From the NCBI GenBank assembly GCA_964634565.1, contig CAZWLP010000058.1:1-15480 (forward strand): DNA of 15,480 nt. The letters are read 5' to 3'. The DNA is from JAUVKT01 sp964634565 (lineage in GTDB: Bacteria > Bacteroidota > Bacteroidia > Bacteroidales > VadinHA17). The notes under the pieces are model-generated. The model saw nothing but the letters and a program-made list of their open reading frames with translations, made no database searches and had not been told where the DNA came from. Position numbers and translations under genes: made by a program. Shown here one piece after another: positions 1 through 7,606 of this stretch. The stretch's first letter is position 1; the number at the start of each line of letters is the position of its first letter.

Positions 1-2333
1 TGCATTACCTGAACATAATCTGAACTCCATGTACTTATGGACGATGGATCTGCTGAAACCTGAGGGTTCCCATATATCATTTTGATTTCAGTGTCTGAAT
101 CTATTGACAGAACTGGTATTTGAACCCATGCTAAATATTCGCCCGAGACCGGATCATAGTATTCTATCTGATGATTAAGTCTGTTGCCGTTAAGGTCTGA
201 GAAAATAATATCATAGCCTGAAATATTTTCAACATTCCCTCCATTGGCTGTAGTTGAAAGGTCAGAATCAGTAATGCTTATCAGAAACGGAAAATCAATA
301 AGATCCTCGTTTCCTTTCACAATATCATGCTTTATTGTTAAAGTCTTACTAAAAGCATATCCCAATCCCGGTAGCGGTTGACTAATTGATAAAAGAGCTC
401 TGTCACTTGTACCCGTGGATCCACAATCGGTTGTTATTTCACAGGTATAAGCTCCTGCATCAGACGCGTCAATAGTAGAAAGTGACAGTGTTGAAGTCGT
501 TTCTCCAATAAGGTCGACTCCATTTTTCTTCCATTGGTAACCGGTAATATTTCCTGTTGTTGAAGCTGTAACGCTGAAACTGGCATTGTCGCCTATGCAT
601 CGTTCCAGGGAAACCGGGTTAGAGCTTATCGCAAGGCATCCTGTTGTTCCAATACAATACTGAGAGCCAGTAGCAAAATTTGTAATACCATTAAGGCCTG
701 TGCGATATAATTCAGGGGGCACACCCGCAGAATGTAATCCGTCAAACGACCATGCACCTCCATTATTTCTTTTTGCAATCCTGCTATCAGATCCCAGAAC
801 ATAACTATCGAATCCGTTAGCATAGAGACTTATATTGTAATTTGTAGAGCTTAGACCATTTGCTGCGAGCATGTTCCAGTATCCGTCTGTAAATCGGCCG
901 GTAATTGCAGTAGCTCCATCGCTCGCGGGTAAGGCTCCTAATGGATCAGTCGGAATAAACTCTACTATTAATGAACCAGCAACCAGGTTTGAAAAATTAA
1001 TAACAGCAAAATTTTCAATATCAGATGTTCCAACCGGAAATAAATAATCCTGGCCTGTTGATCCTGCATATCTTTCAAACTCACCTATTATCTGTCCTGA
1101 ATTATGAATCAATGATCCAGGAGTATTGTTTTGAAGTAATAACCTGTATGAAGCGGCATCTATATTGCCATAATGCATAACAAGGCTTGAAACAACATTT
1201 ACATTCGCCGAAGTAATAGCAATTCCTTCACCGGAATTTTCAATTTCAAGATTATAAAAAGTCTCTGTACTGCCTCGCGTAATATTCTGTTGATCTGGAC
1301 CACTAAATGTAACTGTTCCATTTCTCTCCCCGAAGCTGCCAGAATTGATCCAGTCTCCTTCGATGTTGATATCATAATCTGACCCTGTAACATCAAAATT
1401 TGTCCCGCTCCCAATAGTAAGTGTTCCTGAAACAGAGATATCTCCCTGGAGATCTTTATCGCCGGAACCATTTGTGCTCAGGTTATAGTATTCTCCATTC
1501 TGTGGTAGTATAATGACCTGATCACCGCTACGTGAATAATTAACAGTATTCCCATCTGCTGAAGCTAAAAGCGTTCCATTGCTATTTAACAGGATATCGC
1601 CTCCCTCATAAATCAAGGTAGAAAGAGTATCATTTACCCATGTGCCAGGTTCATCATTTGAGTTAATCGCATTTTGTGCAGTTACGGTTGATTTATTTGT
1701 AAAAGTGTAAGATCCATTAAACTCAAAATAATCTTCAACAGTCATATTGCCTGTTCCTCTAAGAGTAAGGCTGGCATATATCCTGCACCTCTCAAGAGTT
1801 ACATTATTACTATTATTAACAATATCTCCGTAAAATCGTACCCTCGAACTAATATTAGCCCTTATATTAATAATGGCTCCATTGTCAATAAAAATAGTTC
1901 CAAAATAATAATCGGATCCTGAGGACCCATTAGTATCACTTAAAGTTCCATAAACATACAAATCACCAAAAACAGCAAAAGTATAGGAAGACAGTTCCAG
2001 TATGCCTGAATTTATATACAGGTCATTTACATGTCTATTAGGCGCAAGGTCAAGCGTAACATTATTATTAATATCAACTCTGTCGGGCCTGTAATTCTGT
2101 CCAGGATATCCCTGCCCTGCTGTTGGCTCTGCCCAGGTACTGCCATCATATCTCTCCCATACCGATAAGGTTGACCAGTTGCCTGAGGCTTTTGACCTAT
2201 AATCTCCTGTTGTCTGAGAAAAAATAAATTGAGCTGAAATAACAAATAATAGCAACACAGATACCATTCTCCGGGCCACCAGCGATTGGAGGGTAATACT
2301 CAGGTTGGTTAATATGTTTAATTTGCTATTCAC
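1..2333 (-). CDS. Large secreted surface protein with Ig-like and DUF2341 domains, C-terminus cut by window edge
   Basis: An open minus-strand frame runs from about 2333 to the left edge with no stop, giving about 777 codons. No specific function is recognised. The N-terminus has an export signal: a hydrophobic stretch (VSVLLLFVISAQFIF) ending SQ. The next segment, beginning GDYRSKASGNWSTLSVW, is typical of Bacteroidota exported proteins, and Asn/Gly-rich beta-strand repeats like a beta-helix follow. An Ig-like domain lies near residues 570-650 (YQWKKNG, then DAGAYTCEI, with paired cysteines). A DUF2341-type segment lies near 660-777 (IKMIYGNP, then WSSDYVQVMH), and a LamG-like lectin fold often follows it in this family. 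I chose GTG at 2333 because it places Arg-Arg before the hydrophobic core; ATG at 2267 is the alternative and would leave no positive n-region. A T9SS sorting domain would be expected beyond the edge but cannot be seen. The gene is likely monocistronic at its 5' end. Confidence 0.85.
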   Translation of the reverse strand, partial: MNSKLNILTNLSITLQSLVARRMVSVLLLFVISAQFIFSQTTGDYRSKASGNWSTLSVWERYDGSTWAEPTAGQGYPGQNYRPDRVDINNNVTLDLAPNRHVNDLYINSGILELSSYTFAVFGDLYVYGTLSDTNGSSGSDYYFGTIFIDNGAIINIRANISSRVRFYGDIVNNSNNVTLERCRIYASLTLRGTGNMTVEDYFEFNGSYTFTNKSTVTAQNAINSNDEPGTWVNDTLSTLIYEGGDILLNSNGTLLASADGNTVNYSRSGDQVIILPQNGEYYNLSTNGSGDKDLQGDISVSGTLTIGSGTNFDVTGSDYDINIEGDWINSGSFGERNGTVTFSGPDQQNITRGSTETFYNLEIENSGEGIAITSANVNVVSSLVMHYGNIDAASYRLLLQNNTPGSLIHNSGQIIGEFERYAGSTGQDYLFPVGTSDIENFAVINFSNLVAGSLIVEFIPTDPLGALPASDGATAITGRFTDGYWNMLAANGLSSTNYNISLYANGFDSYVLGSDSRIAKRNNGGAWSFDGLHSAGVPPELYRTGLNGITNFATGSQYCIGTTGCLAISSNPVSLERCIGDNASFSVTASTTGNITGYQWKKNGVDLIGETTSTLSLSTIDASDAGAYTCEITTDCGSTGTSDRALLSISQPLPGLGYAFSKTLTIKHDIVKGNEDLIDFPFLISITDSDLSTTANGGNVENISGYDIIFSDLNGNRLNHQIEYYDPVSGEYLAWVQIPVLSIDSDTEIKMIYGNPQVSADPSSISTWSSDYVQVM

Positions 2334-2469
2334 AAAAACAAAAAAATTGCTATTTCGACCAATCTCTTTTTTTTTAGTCAAAACAGAATCACTATATTTT
2401 ATTATACCCGCCGACTATCAATTTCCACGGGTTATTTAATTTCCTAATCAAGACTATATTTATCTCTTC

Positions 2470-2491
2470 AAGGTTGCACTATTCCAACCTT
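2470..2491. repeat. Perfect 7-bp inverted repeat, possible operator or leader hairpin
   Basis: The arms AAGGTTG (2470-2476) and CAACCTT (2485-2491) are perfectly complementary around an 8-nt loop. The site lies about 140 nt upstream of the surface-protein start and about 100 nt past the queA terminator. No T-run of terminator quality follows on either strand, so a regulatory site or an mRNA-leader hairpin is more likely than a terminator. It could also be chance in AT-rich DNA. Confidence 0.35.
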
Positions 2492-2588
2492 TTCGAGGAA
2501 ATTTAAAGATAATAATTATTCTATTAAGTTAATAGTGTTCTTTGATGAACAAGCTTATAACATAAATTAACGACTAAATTGTGATTAT

Positions 2589-2620
2589 AAAAAAAGCACC
2601 GCTCATTATGGGCAGTGCTT
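2589..2620 (-). terminator. Rho-independent terminator after queA
   Basis: Read on the minus strand, AAGCACTGC and GCGGTGCTT form a 9-bp stem with one T-G wobble around a 9-nt loop. The T-run continues out of the stem (T7 in total). It starts 21 nt after the queA stop codon and ends the ftsX-to-queA operon, insulating the surface-protein gene downstream. Confidence 0.88.
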
Positions 2621-2641
2621 AATAGTTTCAGGATGTGTACT

Positions 2642-3691
2642 TTATATTATCATCATGGCATCACCATAGGTGCCAAATCTGTACTTTTCTTTTACCGCCT
2701 GATTATATGCTTCAAAGACCTGTTTGTAACCTCCAAAAGCTGCTACCATCATAAGAAGCGTTGAGTATGGTAAATGAAAGTTACTTACCATCATATCGGG
2801 CACCTTAAATTCATATGGTGGAAATAAGAATTTATTAGTCCAGCCATCAAATGGCTTAAGCCTCCCTTCAGTAGAAACAGAACTTTCGAGTGTTCTTACA
2901 ACTGTAGTTCCGACTGCACATACTTTTTGTTTTTTTCTTTTTGCCAGATTTACCCTGTCGGCAGCAGCCTGTTGAATAAGGATTCTTTCTGAGTCCATTT
3001 TATGTTTAGTCAGGTCTTCAACATCAACACTCCTGAAATTACCCAGTCCAACGTGAAGAGTAATCTCTGCAAAATCCACCCCTAAAATCTCAAAGCGCTT
3101 AAGCAGCTCCCTGCTAAAATGCAGTCCGGCTGTTGGTGCAGCAACAGCACCTTCGTGCTTGGCAAATATTGTCTGATACCTGTCATCGTCCTCAGGTTCA
3201 ACGGGACGATCAATAAATTTTGGCAGAGGGGTCTCACCAAGCTCATACAGAGTTTTCTTAAATTCTTCGTAGGAGCCATCGTACAAAAATCTTAAGGTTC
3301 TTCCTCTTGAAGTAGTATTATCAATAACTTCCGCAACAAGAACATCGTCCTCTCCGAAATAGAGCTTATTGCCTATCCTGATTTTTCTTGCAGGATCAAC
3401 CAGTACGTCCCACAATCTCTGGTCACGATTAAGTTCGCGTAAAAGAAAAACCTCAATCTCAGCTCCGGTTTTTTCCTTATTTCCAAATAACCTGGCGGGA
3501 AACACTTTAGTATTATTAAAAACCAGCAGATCGTCTTCAGAAAAATATTCAATTATATCTTTAAAAACCTTGTGTTCGATCTTTCCGCTCTCCCTGTTAA
3601 CGACCATTAACCTGGATTCATCTCTGTTTTGAGATGGATAAAGTGCTATTAATTCCTGTGGTAATTTGTACTTAAACTGAGATAACTTCAT
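2642..3691 (-). CDS. queA: S-adenosylmethionine:tRNA ribosyltransferase-isomerase QueA
   Basis: QueA moves the ribosyl part of S-adenosylmethionine onto 7-aminomethyl-7-deazaguanine at tRNA position 34, making epoxyqueuosine in the cytoplasm. The 349-residue length fits the family. Family motifs are visible in order: FNNTKVFPARL near 58-68, VAAPTAGLHF at 183-192, HVGLGNF at 213-219, FPPYEF near 290-295 and SNFHLPYSTLLM near 303-314. The start at MKLSQFKYKLP matches the usual QueA N-terminus. It is the last gene of the minus-strand operon, 76 nt after truB and followed by a strong terminator. I saw no promoter in that gap, so co-transcription with truB, also a tRNA-modifying enzyme, is likely. 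Confidence 0.97.
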   Translation of the reverse strand: MKLSQFKYKLPQELIALYPSQNRDESRLMVVNRESGKIEHKVFKDIIEYFSEDDLLVFNNTKVFPARLFGNKEKTGAEIEVFLLRELNRDQRLWDVLVDPARKIRIGNKLYFGEDDVLVAEVIDNTTSRGRTLRFLYDGSYEEFKKTLYELGETPLPKFIDRPVEPEDDDRYQTIFAKHEGAVAAPTAGLHFSRELLKRFEILGVDFAEITLHVGLGNFRSVDVEDLTKHKMDSERILIQQAAADRVNLAKRKKQKVCAVGTTVVRTLESSVSTEGRLKPFDGWTNKFLFPPYEFKVPDMMVSNFHLPYSTLLMMVAAFGGYKQVFEAYNQAVKEKYRFGTYGDAMMII

Positions 3692-3767
3692 AAGATTCTA
3701 TAGTTCATTATTATATAAATACTACTTTAATTTTTATCCCCCCTTATACGCGGGAGAACTTATATTG

Positions 3768-4469
3768 TTACAGTGTTTTCAACTTTTCTTCAAAATCATT
3801 TATTGACATTGCTTCTGAAACTGCATAATTACCTATATATGTGCGCCTTAACTCTGTCAGGTGCGCCCCGCTTTCAAGCGCAAAGCCAATATCACGTGCC
3901 AATGATCGGATATAGGTACCTTTTGTACAACTAACCCTGACCTTTATATAGGGCATATCGAAGTTCAATAGTTCGAGTTTATGAATAACAACTGGCCGGG
4001 GAGGAAGTTCTTTATCAATACCTTTTCTTGCGAATTCATAGGCCCTTTTGCCATCAATATTTTTTGCCGAGAAGAGAGGTGGAATCTGATCCTGTTGTCC
4101 TACAAAAGATTCTAAAACAGAGATTATTTTATTTTCAGAAATATGAGATATATTAAACTTCCTGTCGACTGCTGTTTCAAGATCAAAACTTGGAGTTGTT
4201 TCTCCCAGCTTAAAGGTGCCTGCATATTCCTTATCGAGACCCTGTAATAATTCAATTGTTTTAGTTTTTTTCCCAGTGCAAATAATCATTAGACCACTTG
4301 CAAGGGGATCGAGGGTTCCTGCATGGCCAACTTTCAGTTTTTTATATCCATATTTATTCCTGATAAGATTCTTGACTTTTTTGACAAGATCAAATGAAGT
4401 CCAGTAGAGAGGCTTATCAAACAAAAGCACTTCCCCTGCTTCAAAATCTGTATTAAAATCTATATCCAT
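3768..4469 (-). CDS. truB: tRNA pseudouridine(55) synthase TruB
   Basis: TruB converts uridine 55 in the T-loop of tRNAs to pseudouridine. The catalytic motif GHAGTLDPLASG is present, with the catalytic aspartate at residue 54 of this 233-residue product. LLFDKPLYWTSFD near 15-27 and the late motif SCTKGTYIRSLARDIG are also family hallmarks. The frame stays open upstream to an ATG at 4559, but that would add 30 residues with no resemblance to TruB and would lie wholly inside uppP. The start at 4469 gives MDIDFNTDFEAGEVL, a normal N-terminus. Its A is also the last base of the uppP stop (TAATG), so translation is probably coupled to uppP. Confidence 0.95.
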   Translation of the reverse strand: MDIDFNTDFEAGEVLLFDKPLYWTSFDLVKKVKNLIRNKYGYKKLKVGHAGTLDPLASGLMIICTGKKTKTIELLQGLDKEYAGTFKLGETTPSFDLETAVDRKFNISHISENKIISVLESFVGQQDQIPPLFSAKNIDGKRAYEFARKGIDKELPPRPVVIHKLELLNFDMPYIKVRVSCTKGTYIRSLARDIGFALESGAHLTELRRTYIGNYAVSEAMSINDFEEKLKTL

Positions 4470-5251
4470 TAAAAAATAAAAATTGAGATAATCCCGATAA
4501 CAATACAGTATATTCCAAACCAGAATAATTTTCCTTTTCTTACTATATTTATCATCCACCTGCAGGCAATATAGCCAGTAATAAATGCAGAGATAAAGCC
4601 TGCAATAATGATCCCGGCTCCAACTGAATTCTCATTATTGAAATCTCCTCCGATCAATTCCAGTAAGTTAGCTCCCAGTACGGGTATCAATACCATTAAA
4701 AATGAAAATTTCGCGAGCTCATTCCTGTTATTTCCCAGAATAAGTCCGGTTGATATTGTTGCTCCCGACCTTGATATCCCGGGCAAAACGGCAAAAGCCT
4801 GGGCAATTCCAATAATAAATGCATCAAAGAAAGTTAATGAGCGATTTGAGCCTTTTATTAATCCGCTAATAATTAGGAATCCTGCTGTGACCAGCAACAT
4901 CAAACCCACAAAAACTATATTCCCATCAAAATAACTTTCAACGAGATCTTTAAAAAAAACGCCTACTATCATTACAGGTACAAGGGAAATAATAATCTTA
5001 AATACATATCTGGTTTCTTCATTGTATCTAAACTCAAGTGTTCCTCTTATAAGTATAATAATCTCAGACCAGAACACAACCAGTGTGCTTAAAACTGTAG
5101 CACCATGAACTGCCACTGAAAAGCTAAAACTGGTATCTGCATCTATTCCAAAAAGGTATTTTGAAATTTCCAGATGACCGCTGCTGCTTACCGGCAAAAA
5201 TTCTGTTAGGCCCTGGATAATTCCAAGAACTATTGCTTCAATAAAATCCAT
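4469..5251 (-). CDS. uppP: Undecaprenyl-diphosphatase UppP (BacA family)
   Basis: This integral membrane phosphatase converts undecaprenyl diphosphate to undecaprenyl phosphate, recycling the lipid carrier for peptidoglycan and other envelope polymers. Loss or gain of such enzymes is known to alter bacitracin sensitivity. Both family signatures are present: QGLTEFLPVSSSGHL at about 13-27, and PGISRSGAT at about 157-165 with the key arginine at 161. The 260-residue length is normal, and the sequence is hydrophobic throughout with about seven or eight membrane segments. It starts 14 nt after the DUF3098 gene and its stop overlaps the truB start by one base, placing it in the middle of a tightly packed operon. 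Confidence 0.96.
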   Translation of the reverse strand: MDFIEAIVLGIIQGLTEFLPVSSSGHLEISKYLFGIDADTSFSFSVAVHGATVLSTLVVFWSEIIILIRGTLEFRYNEETRYVFKIIISLVPVMIVGVFFKDLVESYFDGNIVFVGLMLLVTAGFLIISGLIKGSNRSLTFFDAFIIGIAQAFAVLPGISRSGATISTGLILGNNRNELAKFSFLMVLIPVLGANLLELIGGDFNNENSVGAGIIIAGFISAFITGYIACRWMINIVRKGKLFWFGIYCIVIGIISIFIF

Positions 5252-5265
5252 AAAGAGAAAAGTAA

Positions 5266-5520
5266 TTATTCAGATTTGTCGGGTTTTTTCATTATTGCCC
5301 AGATCTCAAACACAAAACCAATAAGAACTATTATAGGGGCCAGAGTAATTCTCCTGAAGCTAAATATTTTTTCGTTAAATACGCTGGGATCATCTGTTTT
5401 TCCTCCCAGCATTAGCAAAAACCCAATAATTATAATTCCGAAACCTATTGCAAGAAGTTTATAATTATGTTTGCCAAGGGCAAAACCAATATCCTGTTTT
5501 TTTTCATTCTTTTGTGCCAT
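5266..5520 (-). CDS. Small two-helix membrane protein, DUF3098 family
   Basis: The product is 84 residues with a charged N-terminus (MAQKNEKKQD) and two hydrophobic helices near 21-40 and 57-77. A short loop (KTDDPSVFNEKIFSFRR) joins them, and the C-terminus is charged. It matches what I know of DUF3098, a small Bacteroidota family of unknown function usually found beside ftsX. It starts only 2 nt after the ftsX stop, so it is almost certainly co-translated. Its place between a division-linked permease and UppP suggests an envelope or division role, but that is context only. Confidence 0.85.
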   Translation of the reverse strand: MAQKNEKKQDIGFALGKHNYKLLAIGFGIIIIGFLLMLGGKTDDPSVFNEKIFSFRRITLAPIIVLIGFVFEIWAIMKKPDKSE

Positions 5521-5522
5521 GA

Positions 5523-6398
5523 CTAAAAATAAAGTTTGTCTTCAGATATTCCCAAATACTTATTTACTGAAAAATATGTAGAAAAATAATTTATTAATAT
5601 TCCTATAACTATTATACTTCCAAACAAAATTAAAAGTAATCCCATATCCTGAAGCGAAAACAGCAGATAAAACTCCTGTTCAATAAAATACAAAATTACC
5701 ATTAATAATAGAATAGACACCAGTCCGGCTATTACACCGTGAAGCACACTCCTCAACAAGAAAGGTCTTCTGATAAATGATCTGGTGGCTCCCACCAGTT
5801 GCATTGTATTAATGATAAACCTTTTAGAATAGACACTCAATCTTATGGTGTTATTTATTATTGTGAGAGATATTAGCAGTAATAGTACACTGAAAATCAG
5901 CAGAAGCAGGCTTATCTTTCTAACATTCTCATTCAGGAGGTGAAGAAATGACTCCTGAAAATAGACTTCCTCAACCAGTGGGTATTCAAGAATATACCTC
6001 TCGATATTAAGCACACTATCCGGATGAGTATAATCTGCAAGCAGATAAACGTCAAGAGATGGCAAAAGCGGATTATATCCCATAAATGAAATAAAATCCT
6101 CTCCCAGTTCTTCCTTCAGGTTCTCAGCAGCCTGTTCTTTTGAAATATACTGACTGGATTTAACATATTCTTTAGCTGCAAGGTCTTTCTGCAGCATCCT
6201 GATATCAGCTTCCTTGGCCTCCTCCTTAAGCATAACCGAGAAACTCAGGCTCTCTTTGAAATAATCTGAAAGTTCTCTTGCATTAATAATAAGCATTCCC
6301 AGCAAACCCAGAAGAAAAAGCACAAGTGATATACTTACAATAAGGGTAAGATATGAACTTCTGAGCCTGCCTTTTGAAATAGATCTGGAATATCCCAC
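5523..6398 (-). CDS. ftsX: Cell-division permease-like protein FtsX
   Basis: FtsX is the membrane partner of the ATPase FtsE and controls peptidoglycan hydrolases at the division site. This 291-residue protein has the expected four membrane helices at about 17-40, 162-184, 217-239 and 252-272. A large extracytoplasmic loop separates helices 1 and 2, and the conserved QLVGATRSFIRRPF lies near 200-213. The start is GTG at 6398; a TGA lies in frame seven codons upstream and no ATG lies between. It is the first gene of the operon ending at queA. No ftsE is present in the window, as is usual for Bacteroidota, where ftsE lies elsewhere. Only a weak -7 box was seen upstream. Confidence 0.94.
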   Translation of the reverse strand: MGYSRSISKGRLRSSYLTLIVSISLVLFLLGLLGMLIINARELSDYFKESLSFSVMLKEEAKEADIRMLQKDLAAKEYVKSSQYISKEQAAENLKEELGEDFISFMGYNPLLPSLDVYLLADYTHPDSVLNIERYILEYPLVEEVYFQESFLHLLNENVRKISLLLLIFSVLLLLISLTIINNTIRLSVYSKRFIINTMQLVGATRSFIRRPFLLRSVLHGVIAGLVSILLLMVILYFIEQEFYLLFSLQDMGLLLILFGSIIVIGILINYFSTYFSVNKYLGISEDKLYF

Positions 6399-6417
6399 TG
6401 CAATTAAAATTTGTGCT

Positions 6418-6425
6418 CAAAAATA
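6418..6425 (-). promoter_or_regulatory. Candidate -7 box for the ftsX operon
   Basis: On the minus strand TATTTTTG fits the Bacteroidota -7 consensus TAnnTTTG and lies 19 nt before the ftsX GTG. No TTTG or TTG is found at the expected 19-nt spacing (bases 6445-6448 read AGGT on this strand), so the call is weak. Confidence 0.3.
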
Positions 6426-6504
6426 CACAAGATATACTAATTATACCTTCTGCCTGCCAAAAAAGTAATCAGACAGAATAATCTTATGCAAGATATTGGT
6501 TTAC

Positions 6505-7524
6505 TTAATCAAGTATTGTAACCCAGCCAAACTCATCGGGCTCATCGCCGTTTTGAATTCCTATCAGTTTATTATAGAGTTTCATCTGTACCTTACCCGG
6601 ATCACAACCCGGACAATACTCATAAACTTTTTCAGTCTCAGGATCAAATATTCTTGCAATCGGACTAATCACCGCTGCCGTTCCACAGGCACCTGCCTCC
6701 TCAAATTCGGCAAGCTCTTCCAGTGGAACCTTACGTCTTTCGGTTTTCATTCCCATTGATTGAGCTATATCTATAAGGCTCTTATTTGTTATTGATGGAA
6801 GTATTGATTCTGATTTCGGAGTAATATAAGTGTTATTCTTAATACCAAAAAAGTTTGCAGGACCGCATTCATCTATATACTTCTTTTCTTTTGCATCGAG
6901 AAAAAGAACATTTGCATATCCTGCCTTACGTGCCTCAACAATTGCCTTTAAACTGGCAGCGTAGTTCCCACCAACCTTAAATGTGCCTGTACCCAGAGGA
7001 GCTGCCCTGTCATATGCCCTGCTTAATATCATGTCAACGGGCTTAACGCCTCCTTTAAAATAAGGGCCAACCGGTGTTACAAAAACCATAAATGTATATT
7101 CTATCGCCGGACTTACGCCAACCATAGGCCCATTCCCAAATAAAAGGGGCCTTATATAAAGAGAGGCTCCTGAACCATATGGTGGGACGAATCTCTTATT
7201 CATCTCCACAACCTTGAATATGGCCTCCTTAAATAATTCAACAGGGACTTCAGCCATCAATATACCCCTCGCTGAATTAATCAGCCTCCTGGCATTTTCT
7301 TCCCACCTGAATAATCTTATCTTTCCATCCTTACCCATAAAAGCCTTCATTCCTTCAAAAGCTTCCTGTCCATAATGCAAGCCTGTTGCTGCCATATGAA
7401 CATTTAATTGTTCTGATGTACTTACTTCAAGGTCTCCCCATTTACCATCTTTATAATTACAGCGGATATTATAATCCGTCTTTATATAACCAAAGGTTAA
7501 ATTGCTCCAATCGAGTGATTCCAT
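6505..7524 (-). CDS. ilvE: Branched-chain amino acid aminotransferase
   Basis: A PLP-dependent fold-type IV enzyme that interconverts leucine, isoleucine and valine with their 2-oxo acids using 2-oxoglutarate/glutamate. The 339-residue length and motifs fit the longer (BCAT2-like) branch of the family. HYGQEAFEGMKAF lies near 50-62 and RPLLFGNG near 125-132. The PLP-binding lysine is at about 183 in GTGTFKVGGNYAAS, and DECGPANFFGIK follows near 218-229. The start MESLDWSNLTFGY resembles family N-termini. A good promoter lies 32-62 nt upstream. The 106-nt gap to ftsX has no clear terminator, so some read-through into the ftsX operon is possible. Confidence 0.96.
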   Translation of the reverse strand: MESLDWSNLTFGYIKTDYNIRCNYKDGKWGDLEVSTSEQLNVHMAATGLHYGQEAFEGMKAFMGKDGKIRLFRWEENARRLINSARGILMAEVPVELFKEAIFKVVEMNKRFVPPYGSGASLYIRPLLFGNGPMVGVSPAIEYTFMVFVTPVGPYFKGGVKPVDMILSRAYDRAAPLGTGTFKVGGNYAASLKAIVEARKAGYANVLFLDAKEKKYIDECGPANFFGIKNNTYITPKSESILPSITNKSLIDIAQSMGMKTERRKVPLEELAEFEEAGACGTAAVISPIARIFDPETEKVYEYCPGCDPGKVQMKLYNKLIGIQNGDEPDEFGWVTILD

Positions 7525-7555
7525 TGATTTAATAAATTAGTTTGTGATTTACACC

Positions 7556-7586
7556 CAAAAGTAATCTTTTATAAGAAAACAGCAAA
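7556..7586 (-). promoter_or_regulatory. ilvE: Bacteroidota-type promoter for ilvE
   Basis: On the minus strand TTTG (7586-7583), a spacer of exactly 19 nt and TACTTTTG (7563-7556) match the primary sigma consensus of Bacteroidota, TTTG-N19-TAnnTTTG. Transcription would start near 7549, giving a leader of about 25 nt before the ATG at 7524. An 8-bp palindrome, AACATGTT (7597-7604), sits just upstream of the -33 box. Confidence 0.8.
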
Positions 7587-7606
7587 TGAGTTTTGGAACA
7601 TGTTAA

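Larger units (their letters stand above)
2334..2641. other. Gene-free AT-rich intergenic stretch
   Basis: No convincing gene lies between the queA stop and the start of the surface protein. The stretch contains the queA-side terminator (2589-2620), an inverted repeat (2470-2491), and homopolymer runs just upstream of the surface-protein start (T9 at 2367-2375 and A-rich 2334-2346). It must contain the surface-protein promoter, but I found no TAnnTTTG box on the minus strand, so I do not place one. Confidence 0.7.

Noticed and set aside
626..2245. Several short minus-strand frames (626-823, 1199-1471, 2027-2245)
   Set aside because: They lie out of frame inside the large surface-protein gene, which explains the region fully.
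3720..3767. TCTCCC/GGGGGA hairpin between truB and queA as a terminator
   Set aside because: The stem is short with a wobble pair, and the following bases (TAAAAATTAAAG) give no T-run on the minus strand.
4470..4559. N-terminal extension of TruB to the ATG at 4559
   Set aside because: The extra 30 residues do not look like TruB and lie entirely within uppP; the ATG at 4469 matches the family.
4608..4934. Open plus-strand frame of 108 codons
   Set aside because: It is a shadow of uppP on the opposite strand, with no start signal or recognisable protein features.
6450..6476. Hairpin CTGTCTG/CAGGCAG between ilvE and ftsX as an ilvE terminator
   Set aside because: The 7-bp stem has a 13-nt loop, and the T-run lies inside the loop rather than after the stem, so it does not fit an intrinsic terminator.
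6481..6494. Short inverted repeat ATCTT-ATGC-AAGAT just after ilvE
   Set aside because: Only 5 bp, AT-rich and not followed by a T-run; likely chance.
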